Shown in pieces: positions 9,173-24,100 of a DNA stretch of 60,874 nucleotides. How positions within the stretch are numbered: position 1 is the first letter of the stretch; each line of letters opens with the position of its first letter. A program made the translations under genes and the position numbers. The notes under the pieces are model-generated. The model was not told where the DNA came from. It did not search any database and worked only from the letters and a program-made list of their open reading frames with translations. Source of the DNA: Gyrodactylus bullatarudis (Eukaryota > Platyhelminthes > Monogenea > Gyrodactylidea > Gyrodactylidae); the NCBI GenBank assembly GCA_012064415.1, contig SSNU01000576.1:61371-122244 (forward strand), written 5' to 3'.

Positions 9173-12100
9173 CTGGAAAAATATTTAAAAATAAATAAAT
9201 AGTATTTACTTACAAGTAGTTATATAATATTTAAAAAGTATAAACTAGAACATTTTATATAGTAAACATAGAGAATCTAAAATCTAGACACACTGGATCA
9301 TGTGTGTGTTTTGTTGACTGAATGAGAAAACCAGACTTGATATGAGATTTTGTTGACAATTGACACACTACCTTTTTTACTACATGACTAGTTTTATTGA
9401 ATTTACTCAAGATTTATTTACAAGTGAGATTCATGAAACTCTACTTCGAGTGAAGAAGACTATAATTATAATTTCTCATTTATTCTATGTAAATGAAATT
9501 GGCAACTAACACAGAATACCATGATTATAGGTTCCTCATAAGATCTAAAATTAAATTTTTCTTATTTCTGGACCAGTAAATGGACATGGAATTTGCAGAA
9601 TTGTTGTGAAATGAAAAATATTATCATCTTTCAAATTTCGATTTTGGCCATGATCCCATTTTTTTGAACTGAAATTGTTTATAGATTTGAAAGTGAGAGA
9701 GGGATCAAAAGTTGATTTTCAGGATCACAATAAGACTAGAAAAACGAATATGCTGAATTTGTTTTAAGTGCATAACTAATAAAAATTAATGAAATTTCGA
9801 AATCTTGGCTTTCTTGTCTTATTGGGATCTTGAAAATCAACTTTTGATCCTTATCTCACTTACAAATCAATAAAAAATTCAGTTCAAAATCGAAAAAATG
9901 GGATTTTGGTGCCAAATCGAAATTTGAAAGATGACAATATTTTTCATTAAAAAATTTCTTTTTCAGAACATGAGTAGTATTCCAAAAGAACCTTTATGTG
10001 AGGTTGACAATTTACTTGAAATAGTTGTTTAGCACGACCAGGAAATTCTACTCCATCCTCCTCAGAGTTATGATTAGGGTTAGAGATGGTTTGTTTCGGG
10101 TTTGACACTTGGACAGATGTAAAAACAGAGCTGGAAAAGGAAGATCTTGTCGATTCAGTACTGTCGGAGTATTCATCTGAAGAGGCAGAATTTTCCAAGT
10201 TCTCTGATGAACTTGACGTTTCCATGACAAAATTGACAGCCTCTTCTGGGACAGCGGTTGAATGGCCTGTCTTGCAGAGATATCTTCTAGCCTGCTTCAA
10301 CACCATAAAGTATAACAGATCTGACATGGAGATTATCCCGATGACTCGATGATTCTCCATTGTATCTATGACGACAAGTCTATGAACCTATAAAAGAGAC
10401 CGATAAAAACTCAAACTATATAGTTTATAGTGTATGGATGGGGTTAATAGTTAAGGTATTTCATTAGTTTCCATTTTCATTTCATTCCAAAACTTCGTTT
10501 AAAAATTGAATTTTAATGGTATTTTTGTCCTTAAAAAAATAAATAATGAAAGGCATACTTATGAGTAAATATGCAAATTAATGAAATTTGATTTTTGAAT
10601 CAAAAATAAGAATTCATTTCTGTCTATGGACCATTTCGAAGCCCATGATAAATTGCGTTTTTTAATTTAAAATTGAGGAAAATCCAATATTAGGCCGTTT
10701 GAATCCCAGTTTTCTATCTTAATTTTCAAAAGAGACTTTCTACAAAATTTATCCAATAAGGGAATTAAGTTTTCAATAGAATTCAGATCAGGGTTTTAGC
10801 TTGATAGCTTTTATGAGTTTTGAGCCTGCTGTTTCTAAACAAGCTTACAGTCTAAAGAGATTAAAGAAAAAATTACAGCAGCTGAAGACGAAGATGAGTT
10901 CACTGCCAAATGATTTAAAGCTTTCTTTTATTTATCATCTCAGGAAATTTCAATGACTGTTGGCATCTATTGAAGCTTTCAGCAATTATTTATTTCTTAA
11001 TTTCTCATATTGTGAAGCTTCTTGATATTTTCAACCCGAGTTGATTAACAAATGCTGATTACAAACATTAATCCAGTGTTGAAATTATAAATTTAAACAG
11101 AACTTTTTCATATTTTCCTTGTCCCCAGATCGATTTTTCTCACAATTTTGAAGGTCTCCAAAATTTTTAATAATGGATCTTCAGATCTCAACATTTTTTA
11201 GTCTTTAATTAAATTCCTTATTTTTATGTTTTTGTCTTCAGTTTTGTTGAAAAATGAATAGTTTCTTGGTTTCGGCATATGCAAAGACTATTTCCAGAAC
11301 AGCTTTAATAATTATAATCAAAGAGAATCTAACCCTTCTATTGATTAGAGGGAATATATATATCGGATGGGATTAGTATAAACTAAAAATTGATGAGCTT
11401 ACTCCAGTCTTGATAAGCTTATCCAAGACATCTTGAACTGTATCAGATGGCAGGCAGATTTCGACCTGTCGATGATCATGGGAAAAACTCTGCTCAACAC
11501 CGGGGTGGGCTTTGAAGATTTTATTTTTTGCGAGGATTTTCTGTAGAATAGAAATAATAATATTTGAATAAACTGTTTATAGAGAATACAGAATAATATA
11601 TAGATGTCAATCATCTGGTTAAGTGGATAACATCGAACAACTTTGAATGCAGCTTGTCTGATGGACATATCATACAATCACATATATATGACTGCTGTTG
11701 TTAATTTGATAAAGATATGTAGTTGGTAAAAGGTGAAAAGACTTGATTGTGATGTCAGCTCGCCTCATCTCAATTTGAACACGAATATAAATTTTATACG
11801 AGATTAAACAAAATCTATTATTTTCTCAGTCTTTGTTATCATATAAAGTTGGTTGATATTAAGTTGGGAATCTATGATTTTTATAGACATCTGGATATTT
11901 TAATTAAGAAATCGATATGTTGAAGATTTTCTAGAATCCAGATGATGATAAACTCTTAACTATTGAAGAAAAAATTATTTTTTCAAATTTCAGTTTTGTG
12001 CAAAAGTCCTATTTTTTTGAACTTTGAACCGAGAATTTATATCGATTTAATGGTCACAAGTGGTTTTTTAAGATCACAATTAGACAAGAAAGCCGAATAT

Positions 12101-15100
12101 CGCCAATAAATTTTTAAAAGATCAGCCACTTTTGAGGGATTTGATTTTCAAGTAGTGAAAATGATCAAGAAATCGAAATTCAACTCCCGAAACTATAACG
12201 AGATGAATCATCAGTTTTTGCATAATAGATTTTCTTATCAAATCTTGATCCTAATAAACTTCTTATGATCATATTGCCAGTTTAAAATCAATAATTATAT
12301 ATTCAGCTCTGATTTCAAAAAATGGGATTCAAATATTTTTTTCTTAGAAAATTTAATTTAATTTTAGTAAATAATCAACAAAAATATAGTCATCTAGAAA
12401 AGTATTGTTAAAATAAAGGTTCTCTGAGTCTTGGGCATCTTGTTAGAATATAATGAATTGAATATAATACCTGGTTAGAGTTGATACACTTGTAATGAAA
12501 GTAAATAGACCATTTAAGAATTTACTATCGATCATATTATAAGCAGAGATTGAGGATCTTCTTAGATTGTGGAAATTTTTGACCAATTGAGATGAGTTAA
12601 TAAAAGTTTTTACAATAATAGCACATTTTCATAACCGAAGAGGATTTAACCCCGAGGTTGAGATGCGATCATTGTATGACGCTAGGTCAGGATGAAGAAA
12701 GGATAAAAATTTGGATTGAACATGCTCAATCATATTTTTCTTGAAAATAATATTAACTTCAGTGAGGTAACCTTTGTTTTGAGCTGAGTCACCGAAGTTA
12801 ACATTTTAAAAAATAAGAAGATGATGACAATCCTCTCACAAATAAGGCCTTTATTTCGGGCATGCTCATCAGTGTGATACATGCCATATAAGTAAATTGT
12901 AAAAACCAATAAAAATTGGATACCACTTATTGTAAGTATCCCGCTGATGAGGTCTTGTTTGTGAGACGATTGGCATCATCTTCTTATTTTTTATAAGTTC
13001 TTAGATGATGTTATCGAATACATTGATGAAATACAGATATGGATGGTAGAATAAAAGAAATTCCTTTGTCAGCTGATTAATTAATGAAGATGGGAAAAAA
13101 GTAAAGGGTTAGAATAGTCTTGTGTCAGTGTGATCTCTGTTTTAGATTCGTATTAATCGTTAACACTTTTTTTAAACAATTAATCTAATGAAGCATATTT
13201 TTTGTGGGAGGCTTTGTGTTTAAATAGATTACGTATTTCGATTTGATTTTTAGGAACAGATGATTCAGCCTAGACCTGATGAAAAAATCGAGATTTTTGT
13301 AAAAATCATAGATTCCCATCTTCATATCAACCAACTTTAGTTTAATAGTTAAGAATATTCTGAATTTTCTTCTTATATTTGTTATGATAATTCTCAAATC
13401 TGATCGATAATAAGTTTAATTCAAGAATAAAATTTGATTCAAGTCTCCACTCAAGAGCTTCAGACAAGATACAAATACACAGAATGTATGTTGAAATAAA
13501 AAATCCTGACATCCTGCTACAGGCATGAGTAGACATTGGAGAGAATAATTGAGATGAGAAATAAAATCACTTGTCACTTGTGACAGGGGAGAGAGAGAGA
13601 GAACCGACATAAAAAGAACTCTCTTTAGACGTTGATATGTTATCCATATTCTAGAATATCAACGAATCCTTAATGGGAAATTGATGATGCAAAATTTTTA
13701 ATTCTGTTTAATTTTGATCCCAAAAATGAGCATAATCTAATCACTTCAAATTATCGACATCAATATAAATGCTTAGCTAAAACGTTGTAGAATGAATACT
13801 CCTATACAAGAATGCATTAAAGATTATGAGCAATTGTCTGTACAGAAGGGAACCCTTAAATAAGAGTTATTTTTACTTTGAATTCATACTGGTAGATTTT
13901 TATCTGAATTTTATCCCAAAAATTGAGATTTCAGAGATACTATCGAGATTAGGTTCTAAGCCAGAGCAGATAGAACTGAGAACTTCTTAATCATTTAGAA
14001 TAAGACCTAAAGCTAGATAAAGAAAACAAAATTTTATCTAAGCTTTGGGAAATTCCTGTAACAATTATTTACAGAAGTCAATAATTTAAAACAGAAAAGT
14101 TTTGATAATTGATAATTTTTTTATATACGCTCCTATTTTGGATGATTCATGTCTTTGGAATCTAATAAATCAATTTTTGCATCTAAAGAGCAATTAATAT
14201 CTCAACAAACAGTACCTATCTGATAAGTGATTGAATTTCAACCATTTTTAATAAGGTTACTTCATTCTTTAAGAGATCCTGTACTTGATTGCTTGGAATG
14301 ACTGACTTTCTATAGATATTTAACTACTTTTTAGCTCAATAATCAAAAATTAATTTACTCAATAGAATAACACCATAAATAAACGATACTTGAGTCATAG
14401 AAGAAGTTTTTCTGATAATTTCACATTTCTTCAAAAATACCTGTAAATTTCTGTAATTTAGAATCATTTGAAATTTATTTTACAGAATCAGGAATTTTCT
14501 GAAGCTTAATTTTATCATAGTTCATTTTTTAACTGAATTCTAATCTTTGTATAATTCTCAAAATCTAAAACTTTTTTTGATTTTTCAGAGCGAGCATACT
14601 GTCCAAATAAGTATACATGAATAAAGTGTTTTTAGCTAGACTGTGTAAACCATACGTAGAATGTTTATTTGCCTTTTGTTTCTAATAATAAAGTCGTTGT
14701 AATTTAGAATATCAATTCTTGATAAGATTACAAATAGACATCATTTAGATCTGTGTTAAAATAATCTTCTAGTAATCAAGTGAATTACTAAATAGTAATA
14801 TAAATTACATTACAATTTTATTAAAGAGTCATAAATAACAATCATATAATGAATATATATATACAAATAGAATATAGAGTTGTTATTCTACCTGAATTTA
14901 GTAATTGAAAAAAAACGATTTCAATTGGAACAGAAAATTATTAGAATATGTGGGTTGAGTGAGAGGGGGGATGAAATTCATCCAATCAGATCATCACACA
15001 TGGGGTTGATTTAAATAGAAATTTCCTTCCTAGTTTAGAATCATGTGATCCAGAGAGATGGAAATGTTAGGCAGGAAGGAGAGGAATGAAGAAAGGGTGC

Positions 15101-18100
15101 TGCTCCTTTCAGCAATGCTAAATTAGGAACATGCATTTATTTCATTTTGTAATACAGAAAAGAAATAAGAGAGAATTGTAGAAAGGAAAATCCATTCTAC
15201 ATGTGCAAACGAATAACTCACGTCTCTTATGTGGATACCTTCGGAAATTTTCAATTCAGGATTCTTGTAGGATCCGTTCAAGGCTAGAATCTAGAAAGGG
15301 AAAATATTGTTTTAAATCTCCAACCTATTTCTTATTTTACAATTCCTAGAAGAATATGTAAAACAAAAAGACTAAATTTGCCCTCGTGGTTTAAGATAGA
15401 AATTATTCTTTTTAGAATCTGTATTCGATTCTGAAATCTGACTTATCATTTAGTAGATTGGCATTTTTCGAATCTAAAACCAGTTATCTTCAAAACTATG
15501 AGAGATATCGAGCAGGTGATTGTATATTTGAAATCTACGGCTATATTTTTCTACTTTAGAAAGTTCCTTAGTCCTCAGTAAATAGATTTTCAAAAAAAAT
15601 GTTCCAAATACATTCTAAAATATTTGTCCACATTTTGAAGAAATCATTCTTCTTTAATTAGCTATCTTTATGAGTTAATTAATTTCCTTGCAAATGAGGA
15701 GTATTTTGATTATCTTTCAACATGAAGTCAGATAGGAGACGAATAGTAGACAATGGAAGTAGTTTAACTTGGAGAAGTTGAACTCTTTCTGGATTATATA
15801 TTGATTAATTATTGTCTATATGATATGATTAACACTGTAGTTATTGGTAGGAAAGAACTCCTTCGACTACAGAGATGACAAAAAATTCATAACAAAAGAA
15901 ATGTGAGAAATATTTTATATCAAAAGACTATTTATGAGAAGATGTCGTGTCTGAACACTATAGTGGAGTCTATAGATAGATATATACTTTGGTTTGACTG
16001 AAATAAGAGTGAAATGTACATTGAATTAATAATGAATGTAATCAAGAATTAGGACCATACTGCCTATAAGAGAACTGCTCTACTCCTCCTCCTCCTCAAG
16101 GTTTTCGCTCATCTCATGCAAGGGTAGGATTAAGGATTAAAAATATAGCTTTCAAAATAACGAAAAATTTGAATGACTCCTCTTAGCATATACCTCATAA
16201 GATACGAGACAAGTAACCTTCCTAAGCATAGAAGAAAAGCTCAAAGTTGTACTTACAACTCGACCCCTGATACTACAGTTCAAAGACAGTTTCAACTGAA
16301 TAATGATTCCTTGATTGAGATAAATATTAGTGGAAACTTTGAGAAACTTTTTGAGCAAAGAGTAATTCAGAGGGAATAAATTATTTTTATGGTACGCTCA
16401 CATTAAGTGATTCCTTTTGAAACAGTATAGGCAATTCATAGTTAAAGTCCAAATGATGACTCAAGTTCTTGTCAATAAACACTCCATTTATGAAAATATT
16501 CTATATTCCAACCAGAAGTAAGAATGGGCGTTATTACTGGTGTAAACTTGGGAATAAAAATAGATGAACATTCTGGTAATCAACCAAGAGAGAATTATGG
16601 GAAATATTGATTGTATCCGAACAGATATTCTATATTCCCCAATAGAATTGTACATGCAATTCCTGGAACAAGAATCGGTTGGAAGAGATCACATGATCAA
16701 TACAGAGGGGAGATGTTTTCAATCTTCCTTCATTTTGTACTTTAATCAGGTATAGTGCATCAAAAAGGGACTCTCTTTCTCTTTCTCTCTAGTGTAGAGA
16801 AAGAGTCGTTTATGAATAACATATATAGGCATAAGAGCACTGTTTTTCTTTTTCTAAGGAATTCTTTTAACCCACAAAAGTTTGTTCAATTCTCAGTCTT
16901 ATTTGAAATTAACTAGTTATTTAATTTTGCTATTTTTTTTGAACAAGGGCGGTAGTATTTATCATGATTGATACATATCAAGAGACTAATTTGAAAAGAA
17001 TCAATCATAGATTATAGATATAAGTGGAAGAGTTTAGACCTATACTCTTCCTGACCTTATTGAAGAGAGATATCACCCTTAATTATCAAAACATTCAAAT
17101 GATTGAGAACAATGAGTTTCCTCAACCCATTCACTTGAAGAAGCATAACAGAAGAAGATTACAGAATAATAATCCATTCAGATCTAAGGCAATCAGATGA
17201 ATCTATTTCTAGTCAGTTTTGTTGAAGTACTCTTCAATGATGTCATGAAAATATAATAAATAAATGAATTAATAGATTATTGAAAAGTTGATGAAAAGGT
17301 ATCAAATAATTATTGACCAGTTCATCTCTATTTGATTGTCTTGAACATTTTCTGACTGACATATATACAGTACAACATGCAATGAAATTTATATATTTAT
17401 TTATCATTAAATTCAGTCATGATTATTTTATTCAAGGGAGGAGACAAGTATATCAACTGTACTAAAAAGATTTCTTACTATTGGATTATAGAGTCAATTT
17501 CATTTTTTTTCACTAATCCTAGGAATTTAACGGAATAACACGAATAATTTGGAATTAGCTCTACCAATGAAATTCATAGGCATACATTATTATAGGCCTA
17601 GATTCACAGTTATACATGGACCTAGTATTTAGTTATTTTTACTTTTCTTGATAAAGATAAACTTGAATACCAGAGTTAGATTATTTTATAAAATGACTTT
17701 ATATATATGGATGAAAGTTTAACTTTCACTTGAGGCTTGAAAAAGTAAAAATAACTAAATGAGTCCATATCTATAACTGTGAAACTAAGAGGTATGTCTA
17801 TGAATTCCATTAACTAATAAATAAGTTCATTCTTATTCCACTTAGACATGGAAAAAGGTACATCAACATTCATCCGGGGTTATTTTTTTTAATTCAGCCA
17901 TAGTTAAAAAGTACTCACGACAACATCAAATTTGGCAAAGATTGTGAGTAACTTCTTCTCTTGCAAATTATTGACAACAGGAATAGCAGAAATTTGGTGA
18001 TCTTTAAATATCCTTATTGTCTCTGATAGATAATTATCCATAGTGATGACAGTTATCTCCTTTTGGATATGAAGGCCAGTTTCTTCGAGACTCAAGTTGA

Positions 18101-21100
18101 GGAAATCCGGTCTAGGCAAGTTCTTTTGCATCTTGTACAAGAACGATAACAGGCAGTGATGGTTCAGGACAAATAGGGGATTCCCTGTTGATGTTACAGG
18201 ACTATCGATGATGGGAATGTAGTGAATGCGCATTCGAAAGAGTTTCCTCAATGCCTTAAAGATACTATCCTCTGGGTCGACAGCAAGAAACTGGTCTTGT
18301 GTTATAGCCAAGGAGCTGATCAATTTAACTGATGACTTTTCATCCATGTTTGATTTTATCTGTTGGCCATTGCGAATCTCTGAATGAAAAATAATTATTA
18401 GTATTATTAGCTGTTTTCATTTAAATGATAATATTGTCGAACTGGTCTGTAGATGGTAATTTTATTTTTGGTAAAAAATAGCTATTTTCGAATTATTCTA
18501 ATTTTTGACCTATTATTAATTTAGAAAATAATTCCTGCTATTTTCTGCCTACCCTACTCATGAGGAAGGTTAGAAGGTTAACCTTATACTTCGCCTCTCT
18601 TTTTAGACTCTATCCTTGATAAAATTATAAGCCAAGCTGTAATTAATTATTAGTGACAAAAGAAATCTTTTCTTCTATTAAGGAAAGAAGCAATTTCCAG
18701 ATTCAGAACAGTAGTGATTTCAATTTGGTTCCCTACCTAAAGAAGTCTGAGCTTCAAAATGAACCAATACAAGAGCTTTGTATGCGTGCATTGTAAGAGA
18801 CCCGGCAAAGATATACGCTCGTTTCCTGTAATCTCCCCTAATGAGTTTAGAAACCAACTATTATTTTTATTATTATCACTTCCAATCATGTATGGTATTA
18901 ATCGATCAGGGTGTTAGTTCACCTTCTCATTGGTTAAATGTCTCGATGAACTTTGAGTTGAAAATTTTTGTTGATTTCAATGTGAGAGAGTGATCAAAAG
19001 TTGATTTTTAGTATCCTGATTAGACAAAGAAATTAAATATGCTGAATCTGGTTTTGAGAATCCCCCCATAACCGTGTCAAAATCAAATTTTGATTATTTG
19101 ATCATTTTCCCTACTTGAAAGTCGATGAAATTTGATATTTCAAGATCCCTGAAAAATGAGGAATTTATCAAAATTTTTATGATGATTAGCGTTTTTTGTC
19201 TTATTGTGATCCTAAAACTCAACTTTTGATCACTCTCTCACATTGAAATCAACAAAAATTTTCAACTCAAAGTTCAAAAAATGGGATTTTGGCGCTACTT
19301 CAAGATTTCAAATTTGCCGTACTTTCCTTAAAAATTGATTTTTTTTCTCTGTATCGTGATAAAGGGCCTCATGATCTAGGTTCCAAAAAATCTTAATCAA
19401 ATTCGATTTCTTGAAGAAAAAATTTTGTAAAAATCATAAATTCTCATCTTCATATTAACTAGCTTTAGTTATTGAGGAGTTATTACTACAAGCTAGAGAG
19501 AGGTCATTTTCTTCACAAGTTAAATTATCTAAGATCAATATTGTGTGTCTACTATTGATGATTCCTAAATGAGACAATGAGTATACTGATCAGTGATCAC
19601 GAAATGATAAAAATTGATTGCCAAGTCTGAGCTTATGATTATCCTTATTAAGCGGAAATCAAAAATCGATTTGCTATATAATTTTACGAGTAACTTTTTT
19701 TTGTATATGGGAAAGAATTTTTGCATGTTGGAAGGAAACAAATCCGGTTGGTGGAGGAGTCAAAAAAGTAGTCTAATAAAATAGAAGAAAGAACAATTCA
19801 AAAATCCTAATCTTGATCTTGAAGAAATCAAACAGTGACAGTTGACAGGATCCCGATCAATGATCAGAATATGGAGCATATGTGTGTAGGAGAATTATTT
19901 TCCATCAAAAAAAATCCCATCAGATTAAGAACTGATCCTTTTGCCTTTTATAGCTCAACTGAATTCACTTTAGACTAAATAATCGAAATTATTTTTATTA
20001 AATAGTCAATCAAATCCCATTTCTTTCTGCAATCAACCAATCCTGGGCTGTGAAAAAGGATACTTTTATGACTTTGAATTTCGTATTCATCACTCTAAAT
20101 TGTGCAGCGAATAATTCATGTAAAATGTAGAGTTTTTTTTCTCGTCTATTCCTGTGTTATTCCTTTGATCCAAAATGAATTGGTTCTAAATAACCTCAGT
20201 TAGACTCTTTTAAATGTTTTCTACGTCAATCTTTTACAGAGAGAGGTTCACTAAATAACCAATTATATAAAATTATTAGTATAAATGATGATGTATTCAT
20301 AGAAATATATTGATTGTAGATGAATTCTGGTTTTGATAGACTATAAATTTGTTCGCTTGCTACCTAAATATGGTGTCTTCTGGCTTGTATTGGTAATAAT
20401 ATAGAAAAAGAAAAGAAAGAAAATGGTGTAGTATTTCTTTAAAAAAATTAGATTAGAATAAAAAATAGTTTGGACTCACTGGGTCATCTGAATATTCTTT
20501 TTTCTAATCTTAATTTTAATTTTCCTTGATAAAATACAGGATTACTCTCAAATAATTCTGATTACTATAACAGTCACTAACACTTTTATAATTCTTATTT
20601 TTTGAGAAATACAAGCCAGAAGATAACATAGTCAGGTAGGGATCTAACAACGTTCAATCTATGCCGGACAGCTTCCTGAAGAACGATATTTTATTCAAAA
20701 TTATAATTTTGGTTTCATTATTGATTGAATAGGATTCACTTTAATTACTGGATTAAAAGTTATATTAATATTGAATGAAAAAATATTTAATTACTCTTGA
20801 GGGTATCTATGGAAATAATTTAACAAAGTTTATTCTTGATTCTCCCAAATGTTGTAATTTGTAAATTTCATAATGACCTTGGATAGTCTTAGAGTAGACC
20901 TTATTATGCAGAGAGTCGACTAGAGAGGGGGAATATAAAATAGGCAGACATAAAAATCAACGAGACGTGAATAACTAAATCCGTAATGTCATTCATTTAA
21001 TGATGATGATGGATATATATGCATGCCTCACCAACTCCAGTTTCTAATTGGGAGACTGGAATGAAGTAAAACTCGAGAAGAAATACCTCAATTTCTTCCC

Positions 21101-24100
21101 GAAAAAACTTATAGAGTAAAGACTATAAAGCCACTCTTCATCTCAAGGTGTTTAGCCTAATACACAAATACTTTCAGAATTGAGAGAGAATTTTCAAAAA
21201 AATGCTTGAAAACTTCTGAAAGAGAAGTTAGATTGGGCTCATAAAATAAATAATTTTTAAAATAATCTTTTTTAAATGAGCTCTCTTCTAATGAATCAGG
21301 CATGAAGTTCTCAATTCAAGTTATTATTCATTTAGTCTTTCTTATGGAATTACATTGAGTATAACATTAAACCTGGAAGGGTTTAATGAGATTTTTTTGA
21401 TACATAAACTCATAAACATAGACTCTTTCAAGAAAAGAAAATTGCTTAGAAAAAGACAAGAATTATAAAGGATCAACATGAAAGAAATCTACCTTGATGG
21501 GGGATTGTCTTTTTTTATACCCAGATATTAGTGCTACAGACTTCAATTCCATATGGGAGTCTGATAGTATTCAGCTCATGGTGGCAAATGTAGATGGGTA
21601 AGAGCCATCTGCTACCGTGAGTTGACTGACTCTCTTGTGTAATTGAGACTTCTTGTCTGTACCTCTAACATGAGAAGAAAACCTTCACCAATATTTGGAT
21701 TCAGTATCAATTAATAACCTGTGATCATACTTCACTAGTAGTCTTCTTGCACTAGAACCCTTTTTGAGCCATTCACCTCAAATTCACCAAGATTGCAAGT
21801 CAACACAAATAGAAAATAGAGACAATTCGAAAATGATTTCTTCGAATAGATAAGTGGTCATCTATTTGATGAATAGGGCGCTTTAGAATTTTCTCACCTT
21901 TCCATCTTTGTACAGATAACTTTTCCAATTCATCAATGTCCAGTTTCTCTCCCTTGCATCCGTCTCCCTCGATGTAGCTGTTATCCTCTGGGTTCATGCA
22001 TGTATTGAGCATTTGGACGAAATCAGATACTGTCAACATTGAGGTGAACGTTTGCAGAGATGAGTCCCAAACTGGGGCACACCGGATCCCATTGGAAATG
22101 AGAGCACGAAAGGCCTTGCCAATCTGAAGGGAGTAATAATAATATATTTTGATTGATCAAATTTTGGGGAAGGAAAAAATTAAATTAAATTTTGACTATA
22201 TTTATATATTAAAAAATATATGGATAAAGCAATTAGATTAATGGAGCTTTTAGAAAATTAAAATAGAGTCACGATAAACTTACAGATAATTGACTGTCAA
22301 TGGTGATGAGTTGAGCATTATTGGGAATAAGATCGTAGCATAACGTATGCTGGAATAATACAAGATAGGCTTTATTATCACCGAGACCTTTACCCCGTGT
22401 ATTCTTGTATTCTTCCAGGGACTAAATTGAAAATGTTTTATGTTAAATTTGAATAGTAAACCTTTTGATCAAAAAACTTTCTTTACTATGAAATTGAAAT
22501 GACATTTTTTAGCACTTATAATGTGTTTAATGAATCTGTAACTATAGTGAGTAAGTACCAGAAAGAAAAATGTATGACGTTCTCATAAGGCAAAATGAAA
22601 TGTTTGAAGAACAAACATAAATTAATTGATCGCAAACGTTTCTTCTCGCAGCCCGGAGTAAAAACCTTGACCCAAGTCGAAAAAGGAACCCTTCCTCATC
22701 ACTCCAGCAACACAAAACAAGGCGAAAAAGGGTATAAAAGTTCCTGACGAAAATCAGAAAATATACAACTTTCTTTCTCCCCTAAAAAGGTGGGAAGACT
22801 AATCGGGATCTCAAAGGTCAACACCCCAATGGTCAATCTATGAACGAATATCAGCTATTCTCCCATGTTGGTGTAAAGTCTGAAGAGAGCCGGCAAAAAT
22901 AAAAGCTCTTATTATCCTCATAACCTCTCGTCTTTCTATCCAAAAAATTCGATAAACTCAATTTAGCATTTCATTGAATGTATACCTATTGATATATATA
23001 ATTGAGGATTGAGTCAATCTTTTTCAAATTACAATTCGAAAAGTAACTACTACTCTTCTTACAAATATCACTCTTCTTAGTTGGTAGCCCAATCAAAAAA
23101 GGCAAGACTATTTATATCACGATATATGAACATGCATATAATAAGAGAGTGAAAATGAAAAGAGCCTAACTAGTTTGTTATTTAATCTTTTCCTTGATTT
23201 GCCATCTGGAAGTAATCAGTTAAGAATTTACTTTTGTATGATTAGAATGATTTTTTAATGTAAAAAGAATGTTTAGAAATTCCTCGATACAAGATTAGAC
23301 CAATCATAGAGTAAAATACTAATGGGAATAAGTGAGTGAACGAACAACATTCCAAGGAGAAAAGGGGAAACAAGAATGTATCAGATATAAATATATAAAA
23401 AATGGTAATTCCTGGTATATGCTGTGTGTATTGCCTGTAGTGTCATTGGGGAAATCAATTTTTAATGAGGTATTTGCAAAATTAGTCCATAGTACATGCG
23501 TTTAATCAGATTTAGTCTATAGAACCATTCATTTAATCAGATTTATTCTAAACTTTTCCATAGTTGAATATTTAATTTTCACATTTAGTCCATTTTTAAT
23601 TAATTTTGTTCAGAACTAGTCTACATTTGTTCAAATTTAGAATTTAGTCAAAAAAATCTTTTATAGTTCAAATCTAGTATGGTTTTCAAAAATAGTATAT
23701 TTATAGACGATAACGTTGTTCGCTTGCTACCTGACTATCTTGTCTTCTGGTTTGTATTGGTCTATCTGTAGAAAAAGAAAGGGGAGAGAATACAAGCCAG
23801 AAGACAACATAGTCAGGTAGCAAGCAAACAACGTTTTAGTCAATCTATGCCGAACAGCTCCATGAAGAACTACTTGGTTCAAAATTATAAGTATATTTAT
23901 AAATATAAAAATCTCATAATTTCTCTTCGGATCCTTGCTTACGATCGCTTTTAATCACGCACCATTGATCAAAAAAAATCATTTTTGTCGGCATTGTAAA
24001 GAATCACTATGTTGACTTCGAGAAGCTGTTGACCAAAAGCTGGTCTTAATTTAATTCAAGTAGAAAATGGACTTAAATCATCCTATAGCATTGAGACGGG

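Noticed and set aside
16152..16755. Three 63-68 residue ORFs in AMPK gamma intron 9
   Set aside because: No acceptor or donor in phase, no homology recognised, and lengths expected by chance in this composition. A relic cannot be fully excluded.
22640..22930. Internal promoter of AMPK gamma
   Set aside because: The TATA-like box reads on the opposite strand and the sequence recurs at the PLE, so a repeat explains it better.
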